Both the position numbers and the translations under genes were made by a program. Shown here one piece after another: positions 32,315 through 37,766 of a DNA stretch of 37,766 nucleotides. Position 1 is the first letter of the stretch. The number at the start of each line of letters is the position of its first letter. The stretch is from the NCBI GenBank assembly GCA_047611425.1, contig JBLFWJ010000008.1, positions 1 through 37,766 of the forward strand. Direction: 5' to 3'. The notes under the pieces were generated by a model. It did not search any database. It was not told where the DNA came from and worked only from the letters and a program-made list of their open reading frames with translations. The stretch is from JBLFWJ01 sp047611425 (lineage in GTDB: Bacteria > Bacteroidota > Bacteroidia > UBA10329).

Positions 32315-33847
32315 ATGTCAGACTGGAATAAATTATTAAATCGAAACATTCGAAAACACTTCGGTGCCGCTGAAAAAGTGCCCGAAGAGTTACGGCCGTT
32401 TATTGATAGGGTTAGTGATACACTTGATCATTTCGAGCAGGATCGTTCCATGATGGAACGGGCCATGGATATTAGTCAAGAAGAACTAAACTCCACCAAT
32501 GTTAAGCTTAGGAAAGAAAGTGAGCGCCAGCGGCAAGTAATTGATTCACTCAAAGAGTCATTAAGTTTTCTTGATACGTACAAGGAAACCGATGATGATG
32601 CAGATATCATGCAAATTGCCGAGAAACTAAAAGAGGCGATTCACTCAGAGAAAGAAGCTGAAAAAGCAATTATCAAAGCCAAAGAATTAGCAGAGGAGTC
32701 GGTAAGGGCCAGAGAATTATTCTTGGCAAACATGAGCCACGAAATACGGACACCAATGAATGCCATTATCGGTATGTCTGATTTGTTGGCTCACACGAGT
32801 ATGAATAAAGAGCAACAGAAGTATTTAGAAGGAATCAAAACATCAGGAAAAAACCTTCTGGTTCTGGTAAACGATATTCTCGATTTCTCTAAAATCGATG
32901 CAGGTAAATTTACGTTGGAGGAAATTGGGTTTAGGGTTAACCATGTGTTGCGCTCAGTTCGTTCGGCACTTCAAATAAAAGCCGAAGAGAGCGGAATTGA
33001 CCTGGATCTTGACATTGCAGGAATTGACCGTCAAGTTTTGGTTGGTGATCCTTACCGTCTTACCCAAGTCTTAATTAACCTGGTGAACAATGCAATTAAG
33101 TTTACACCAGAAGGGAAAGTGACGATTGCGGCAAAAGTGAAATCGGAAACGAAGAATGAAGTAGATATTCTATTCGAGGTAATTGATACAGGAATAGGTG
33201 TTTCCAAGGATAAAATGGAACTCATTTTCGAAAGTTTTACGCAAGCAGATGATAGCATTACCCGAAGATATGGAGGCACTGGACTGGGCTTGGCGATTTC
33301 ACGAAAACTGGTTGAATTGCAAGGCGGAAATGTCTTTTTGAAAAGTGCCATCGGAGAGGGTTCTACTTTTTCCTTCAACATTAAATATCGAAAAGGAGAG
33401 GAGGAAGATTTACCCTTAGCGGTGAGTAAGGATACCATAGACTCTGTTTCCTTAAAGGGAATGAAGATCATTCTTGTTGAGGACAATCGACTAAATCAAT
33501 TTTTGGTAAAGTCGCTTATGCAAAAACGGGAAATCGAAATTGACATTGCAAACAACGGAAAGGAAGGGTTGGAAATGATCCTGGAAAACGAATATGATTT
33601 GGTTTTGATGGACATACAGATGCCAATTATGGATGGCATTGAATGTACCAGAAAAGTAAGGAGTGAACTTCCTAAAGACAGAAGAAGAGTCCCGATTATC
33701 GCCTTAACTGCCAATGCATTAAAAGGTGATAACGAGATTTACATCAACGCAGGAATGGATGACTACCTAAGCAAACCGTTTGATGCTAATGTCCTTTTTG
33801 CGAAAATAAAACGCCTCGTAGATACCCACAACCAATTCAAAAGTTAG
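32315..33847 (+). CDS. Soluble hybrid sensor histidine kinase with receiver domain
   Basis: A 510-residue cytoplasmic signalling protein with no membrane segment. Residues 1-130 are helical: NRNIRKHFG and DRSMMERAMDISQEEL match a conserved N-terminal module I recall from other soluble kinases, followed by a coiled coil. Then HisKA with His142 in MSHEIRTPMN; an ATPase domain with N-box NLVNNAIKFTP (255-265), DTGIG (291-295) and GTGLG (321-325); and a C-terminal receiver with Glu389/Asp390, phospho-acceptor Asp433 (MDIQMP) and Lys487 (SKPF). All catalytic residues are present. No output domain is fused, so the phosphate may pass to a separate Hpt protein. The input is unknown. The ACP phosphodiesterase gene follows after 3 bases. 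Confidence 0.93.
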   Translation: MSDWNKLLNRNIRKHFGAAEKVPEELRPFIDRVSDTLDHFEQDRSMMERAMDISQEELNSTNVKLRKESERQRQVIDSLKESLSFLDTYKETDDDADIMQIAEKLKEAIHSEKEAEKAIIKAKELAEESVRARELFLANMSHEIRTPMNAIIGMSDLLAHTSMNKEQQKYLEGIKTSGKNLLVLVNDILDFSKIDAGKFTLEEIGFRVNHVLRSVRSALQIKAEESGIDLDLDIAGIDRQVLVGDPYRLTQVLINLVNNAIKFTPEGKVTIAAKVKSETKNEVDILFEVIDTGIGVSKDKMELIFESFTQADDSITRRYGGTGLGLAISRKLVELQGGNVFLKSAIGEGSTFSFNIKYRKGEEEDLPLAVSKDTIDSVSLKGMKIILVEDNRLNQFLVKSLMQKREIEIDIANNGKEGLEMILENEYDLVLMDIQMPIMDGIECTRKVRSELPKDRRRVPIIALTANALKGDNEIYINAGMDDYLSKPFDANVLFAKIKRLVDTHNQFKS

Positions 33848-33850
33848 GCC

Positions 33851-34471
33851 TTGAATTTTCTGGCCCACGCTTTTTTAACTCCAAATAATGGGCAATTGTT
33901 AATCGGCAATTTCTTTGGAGATTCATTCAAAGGAAAACCAGAAAAGCATGGACCAAGAATGGTCAGCGAAGGCATTAAGCTGCACAGATCCATTGACCAT
34001 TACACAGATACACATCCACTTGTACTGAAGGCCGTTGACTTGTTTCGGCCACAGCAAAAGCGTTTCGCTCCGGTGGTTATTGATATGGTTTTTGACCATT
34101 TGTTGGCATCAGAATTTCACCGCTGGTCGGATATAGGGCTTAGTCCTTTCTCAACTTCAGTTTTCAACTTAATCGATGAGCAAGAACAACACATTCCTAC
34201 GAAAGCAATGTTGTTCTATCCGCATTTAAAGAAACACAACTGGTTGCTTCATTACAGTAAAATGAAAGGATTACAGCTTGCACTCGAAGGAATGGATAGG
34301 AGAATATCTTCCCCAACCACCTTGGCAAATAGCGTTAGTCTGGTGCATGAGCATCGGGATGAACTAATGGATTTATTCAATCCGTTTTTCAAAGACCTTC
34401 AGAATCACGTGTACGATTATTTGGCCAACATGGATTTTGATATCGACTCCAATTTTGTGCCCTTGAAATAA
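33851..34471 (+). CDS. Acyl carrier protein phosphodiesterase-like protein (DUF479)
   Basis: A 206-residue protein of the AcpH/DUF479 family. In E. coli AcpH removes the phosphopantetheine arm from acyl carrier protein. The conserved blocks are visible: MNFLAHAFL at the start, IGNFFGDSFKG, the metal-binding HRSIDHYTDTHP, and VVIDMVFDHLLASEF. The acidic and histidine residues form the HD-like metal site. The start is TTG at 33851, 3 bases after the kinase stop; the encoded protein begins exactly at the family start. The 3' 55 bases overlap the end of the opposing SpoIID/LytB gene. Enzymatic activity toward ACP is inferred from homology. Confidence 0.88.
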   Translation: MNFLAHAFLTPNNGQLLIGNFFGDSFKGKPEKHGPRMVSEGIKLHRSIDHYTDTHPLVLKAVDLFRPQQKRFAPVVIDMVFDHLLASEFHRWSDIGLSPFSTSVFNLIDEQEQHIPTKAMLFYPHLKKHNWLLHYSKMKGLQLALEGMDRRISSPTTLANSVSLVHEHRDELMDLFNPFFKDLQNHVYDYLANMDFDIDSNFVPLK

Positions 34472-35592
34472 AACCCAAGAATTTGCTTGTGGTTGAAATC
34501 CTGACGAGCCATATTGATGGCTCCTTGTTGACATAACCCTACTCCATGCCCAAATCCGCGACCGGAGAAAACTGTCTTGTCTCCATCCACTTTCATTGTG
34601 AAGAAGGTGCTTCTTAATCCTAGATTGCGTCTCATCATTGGAAGACTAAATGTTTCTCCAAAAAAATCGATGTTCTTGCCCGAACGGTTCGCATCCAATA
34701 CCAATGATTCCCAATTCAAAGAATCAGAATCAAGACCTGTTTGGTTGCGAACGTACTTTTTAAGCTTGCTCAATTCCAGATCTTTATTCCAAACCGCACT
34801 TCGCTGAGACAAGCAAAATGTATCAATCGTACTTACTAAATATGGTAGCGGATTGTTCCATACATGCTCAGAATTTGCAGTTGTCCCACCACAATTGGCA
34901 TGAAAAGTTGCAAGGATGGGTTTGCCATTATCATGTGTGATTATCGTCCCAGATGTGGAAGCAGTCGCGGTGTGAATGGACGATGGGATTTCCTTTTTTC
35001 CATGATAAACCTGACAATGAACTTTGCTGCAAAGATCAAAGCCATCGTCTTCATGTCTTCCCAAATTTCGGACGGCATAGGTCCTTGAAATTATTGCCTG
35101 AATCTTCAAATATTCTTCAGGTACGTTGTATCCGACTTCTTCAATCAGAACACGACTTACATAACTATCGATATTAACCGTGTTGATTAATTGAGGTATA
35201 AGCTTTCTAGAGTAGCTTAATTGGAAGTTTCCGGCATAAGTCTCTTCACTTCGAAATCCGTTTTTCAACTTGATGGAACCACCCGATTCGAGACTAACCA
35301 GGTTGAAACTTGACAGGGTTGTGTCCAATTTGGCGAGTAATGCTTTGCAAAATACGTGGTCTCCCATCCGCGTAATTCGAAAAACTTCATTTGTTGATAA
35401 TCGGGTTAAGGTGTCCTTACCACTTATCAAAACGTAATTTCCTATGACAGGGTTGACTAGAATAGTGTCCCTTTCTTTTATCGAAAGTATTTGAACATCA
35501 ACCGTTTGGGACCATAATTCAGATGTAAACAAACAGGGTTGCAATAGGATCATTGAAAAGGTGATCAGCCAGCATCGAAGGGTTGTGGTCAT
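34417..35592 (-). CDS. SpoIID/LytB domain protein
   Basis: A 391-residue exported protein related to SpoIID, a lytic transglycosylase that trims peptidoglycan glycan strands lacking stem peptides, and to LytB amidase enhancers. After an N-terminal signal (about residues 1-29) and a beta-rich region, the SpoIID domain shows YLKIQAIISRTYAV (161-174), VHCQVYHG (191-198), ATFHANCGGTT (228-238) and GRGFGHGVGLCQQGA (345-358). These are the conserved family motifs, including the acidic Glu160 region (EVGYNVPEE). It should act on peptidoglycan or its fragments in the periplasm. Its last 18 codons overlap the ACP phosphodiesterase gene tail to tail. Divergent from the PD40 gene. Confidence 0.9.
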   Translation of the reverse strand: MTTTLRCWLITFSMILLQPCLFTSELWSQTVDVQILSIKERDTILVNPVIGNYVLISGKDTLTRLSTNEVFRITRMGDHVFCKALLAKLDTTLSSFNLVSLESGGSIKLKNGFRSEETYAGNFQLSYSRKLIPQLINTVNIDSYVSRVLIEEVGYNVPEEYLKIQAIISRTYAVRNLGRHEDDGFDLCSKVHCQVYHGKKEIPSSIHTATASTSGTIITHDNGKPILATFHANCGGTTANSEHVWNNPLPYLVSTIDTFCLSQRSAVWNKDLELSKLKKYVRNQTGLDSDSLNWESLVLDANRSGKNIDFFGETFSLPMMRRNLGLRSTFFTMKVDGDKTVFSGRGFGHGVGLCQQGAINMARQDFNHKQILGFYFKGTKLESISKSMLAK

Positions 35593-35698
35593 CCGTTTTA
35601 CGTCAAAGTTCTTTTTCTTTTACCGAATGCCCGTTCCGCTTGGAAAAATGGTCATTCGTTGGGTAAAAAAAAATAATTTTGGGGCTGCGATAAAAACC

Positions 35699-37766
35699 TT
35701 GAGAACCAACTTATTAACCACACTTAGTTCGGGCTTTAAAACAAGCTCTATAGCTGCTTTTTTCTTCCTGTTGATTGGAGTGATTCAACCCGTTTTTGGG
35801 CAAATTACTTTTGACAGCAAAGAGGAATTAGTTGAAGCTGCGAATTCCTTTTTTGAAGAAGGGGATTATACCAAAGCGAAACCGCTTTTTTCTCAGTTAC
35901 TCAGTCAAGATGCGCTTAATGCTGATTACAACTATCGGTTTGGAGTTTGCATACTTTTTACAGAAGATGATCCAATCAAGCCCATACCATACATTGAAGG
36001 CGGTGCAGGGTCAACTGAGGTAAACAATGAGGCATTCTACTTTCTGGGGAAACTATATCAACTTAACTATCGGTTTGACGAGGCAATTGAGGCATACTCT
36101 AAAGCAAAGTCTAAAGGGGTTACTCTGCTAAACGTTGATATCGATAAAGACATTCAGGCGTGCAGGAGTGGAAAAATCTTGTACAACCCTGATTACAATT
36201 TTGATCCGGTAAACGCAAAGACAGCGATCGAAAAAGAGTTTTTCCGACCCTACGATTTTCGAAAACTGAAGGGGAAAGTGATTCCTATGCCTCCTCAATT
36301 CAAAACGAAGTATGACCAAAAGAATCTGAAAGGCTCATTCGTGTTTACTCCAATGATAGGTCAAACGCTTTTCTTCGCTAGTTACGGTGAGGAAGGATTG
36401 AATGGTAAAGACATTTATCGGGTAAGAAAACTTCCAAATGGCGAATGGGCTGTGCCTGTTCGTTTGCCGGATGTGATCAACAGTAAATTGGATGAGGACC
36501 ATGCCTTTTACGACACACAAAATAATGTGTTGTATTTCTCCTCTCACGGTCACAATTCGATGGGTGGAAGTGACATTTTTCAATCAGCTTACAATTCGAA
36601 GGATGATTCATGGTCCGCTCCATTGAACCTTCAATACCCGTTTTCATCTCCATATGATGACTACCTCTACGTTACGGACCCTGATCAATCGGTTGCGTTT
36701 TTTACCTCAACTAGAGAGTCAGAGGAAGGACACGTGAAAGTTTTTCGAATGGAGTTACCTAATGAAGAAGGCAATCCAGTTTCGATTATTACTGGACAGT
36801 ACCTAGAGCCTACAGACTCCACCCAAACTAAAATGACTGCTCAACTTAGAGCAAATAATGAGTTGATTGGTGAATTTCAATCCAACCCAGTTACGGGTAA
36901 ATACGTGATTGTTGCTGAACCTGGCCATGGCTATGAATTGTCTATCGCACCTCGTAATGAAGAGTCGTTTAAATTCCCAATAAATTTACCTAAGCATTTC
37001 AAGTTCAAGCCATTAGAGCAAGATGTAGTATTCAACTCTACAGGTGATCCGTATAGCGTTGAATTGACTAATTACTTTAACAATAAGGGTGAGGAAGATT
37101 CAATTACCGTGGTTCAATCTAAGACTTCGGGCGAGCTGCCGGGTATTGTAGCAAGCGTTAAGAACTCTGAGTCAGATGCTCAAGTAGCAGCTATTGCAGA
37201 TGCAACTGAAAAGGGTAAAGAGGAAGCTAGGAATGAAATTGCTGCAATTGAGCAACGGATCCGTGAAAAAGCTGAGCAGGACAAAATTGCTAAGGCTTCA
37301 GCCTTGGCAGCAGAAGAGGAGAAGAAAGCAGCAAAGTTGGCTGATTTGAATCGAAAGAAGGAACAAGCTCGATTGGACAGTTTGGCCATGGCCGAACAAT
37401 TAGCTGCCAAAGTCAAGCTTGAAAAGCAACAAGCCGAAGCGGAACGTTTGGCAAAGGAAGAAGCTGAGAAGGCTAGGCTAGAAAGTATTGCAAAAGCTGA
37501 AGCACTTGCTGTAGAAGAGGAGAAGAAAGCAGCCGAGTTGGCTGATTTGAATCGAAAGAAGGAACAAGCTCGATTGGACAGTTTGGCCATGGCCGAACAA
37601 TTAGCGGCCGAAGCCGAGCTTGAAAAGCAACAAGCCGAGGCGGAACGTTTGGCAAAGGAGGAAGCTGAAAAGGCTAGAATGGAAGGCATAGCGAAAGCAG
37701 AAGCTCTGGCAGCAGAAGAGGAGAAGAAAGCAGCGGAGTTGGCTGATTTGAATCAAAAGAAAGAAC
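35699..37766 (+). CDS. Exported TPR/PD40 protein with long repetitive coiled coil, cut by the window edge
   Basis: An open frame runs from upstream of 35699 to the right edge with no stop. A hydrophobic signal (IAAFFFLLIGVIQPVFGQ) is followed by TPR-like repeats (EELVEAANSFFEEGDYTKAKPLF and EAFYFLGKLYQLNYRFDEAIEAY), then PD40/WD40-like propeller segments (GKDIYRVRKLPNGEW, MGGSDIFQSAYNSKDDSW), then from about 37180 an Ala/Glu/Lys-rich helix with 67-residue repeats. Start choice is uncertain. ATGs at 35627 and 35648 are in frame but give a very long leader, and a perfect TAATTTTG element at 35674-35681 would favour the TTG at 35699. The layout recalls Bacteroidota envelope or T9SS accessory proteins that often end in an OmpA domain, which would lie beyond the window. 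Confidence 0.8.
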   Translation, partial: MRTNLLTTLSSGFKTSSIAAFFFLLIGVIQPVFGQITFDSKEELVEAANSFFEEGDYTKAKPLFSQLLSQDALNADYNYRFGVCILFTEDDPIKPIPYIEGGAGSTEVNNEAFYFLGKLYQLNYRFDEAIEAYSKAKSKGVTLLNVDIDKDIQACRSGKILYNPDYNFDPVNAKTAIEKEFFRPYDFRKLKGKVIPMPPQFKTKYDQKNLKGSFVFTPMIGQTLFFASYGEEGLNGKDIYRVRKLPNGEWAVPVRLPDVINSKLDEDHAFYDTQNNVLYFSSHGHNSMGGSDIFQSAYNSKDDSWSAPLNLQYPFSSPYDDYLYVTDPDQSVAFFTSTRESEEGHVKVFRMELPNEEGNPVSIITGQYLEPTDSTQTKMTAQLRANNELIGEFQSNPVTGKYVIVAEPGHGYELSIAPRNEESFKFPINLPKHFKFKPLEQDVVFNSTGDPYSVELTNYFNNKGEEDSITVVQSKTSGELPGIVASVKNSESDAQVAAIADATEKGKEEARNEIAAIEQRIREKAEQDKIAKASALAAEEEKKAAKLADLNRKKEQARLDSLAMAEQLAAKVKLEKQQAEAERLAKEEAEKARLESIAKAEALAVEEEKKAAELADLNRKKEQARLDSLAMAEQLAAEAELEKQQAEAERLAKEEAEKARMEGIAKAEALAAEEEKKAAELADLNQKKE
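37286..37766 (+). repeat. 201-bp in-frame tandem repeat in the coiled-coil region
   Basis: Copies start at 37286, 37487 and 37688 with an exact 201-bp (67-codon) period; the third is cut by the edge. The most conserved part, encoding AADLNRKKEQARLDSLAMAEQ-like sequence, is nearly identical at the DNA level between copies, which suggests recent duplication or conversion. The 67-residue period is not a multiple of the heptad, so the helix register must shift once per unit. Confidence 0.85.

Noticed and set aside
37180..37689. A 169-residue minus-strand frame rich in Ser, Phe and Ala
   Set aside because: It is the reverse complement of the Glu/Lys/Ala coiled-coil repeats of the PD40 gene. Its composition follows from that and it has no independent support.
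1..37766. tRNA, rRNA, riboswitch, insertion sequence or prophage genes
   Set aside because: I looked through the intergenic regions and gene products and saw no cloverleaf, conserved riboswitch core, transposase, integrase or phage structural gene.

Overview
The window looks like a chromosomal segment from a Bacteroidota bacterium, most probably order Flavobacteriales. The evidence is threefold. Several genes have the Bacteroidota-type promoter (TTG, about 19 bases, TAnnTTTG) and little Shine-Dalgarno signal. There are C-terminal type IX secretion (T9SS) sorting tails. The gene content is typical of the phylum: S46 dipeptidyl peptidase, DUF4834, YfhO, SpoIID/LytB, PD40 proteins, and a CarB without its regulatory domain. 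I saw no tRNA, rRNA, insertion sequence, prophage or CRISPR array. Most genes are housekeeping or envelope genes.

Layout. 1-2260: the 5' end of a probable radical SAM gene at the left edge, an MsbA-like ABC exporter on the minus strand, and divergent rpmH. 2280-7400: an alpha/beta hydrolase, then carB with a small DUF4834 membrane protein, then a UDP-GlcNAc 2-epimerase. 7618-12840: a tight three-gene surface-polysaccharide operon (YfhO-like membrane protein, GT4 glycosyltransferase, flippase). 12841-15790: a long-stem hairpin, purQ, a T9SS-substrate gene broken by two in-frame TAA codons, and a GC-rich 21-bp tandem array. 15788-22662: a DUF2520 dehydrogenase-like protein, a transglutaminase-like protein, a Nudix CoA pyrophosphatase, and an S46 peptidase coupled to a WG-repeat protein. 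22720-28939: a DUF819 membrane protein, the serC-serA-DUF1015 operon with a small unknown protein, an NTP pyrophosphohydrolase and a lipoprotein. 28990-37766: a secreted purple-acid-phosphatase-like protein coupled to a thioredoxin-fold protein, a soluble hybrid histidine kinase followed by an ACP phosphodiesterase-like protein, a SpoIID/LytB protein, and an unfinished TPR/PD40 protein with a long repetitive coiled coil.

How the genes fit together. serC and serA carry two of the three steps of serine synthesis, and the coupled DUF1015 protein has a DGHHR motif that suggests a serine-related activity. carB and purQ feed pyrimidine and purine synthesis. The 2-epimerase, YfhO, GT4 and flippase genes fit surface glycan assembly. 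The peptidase, phosphatase and T9SS-tailed proteins fit a cell that digests peptides and organic phosphate outside the cytoplasm.

The most unusual structure is the 231-bp array at 15477-15707. TA steps recur about every 10.5 bp (alternating 10 and 11) at 18 of 20 expected places between 15492 and 15691, which matches the helical pitch of B-DNA.
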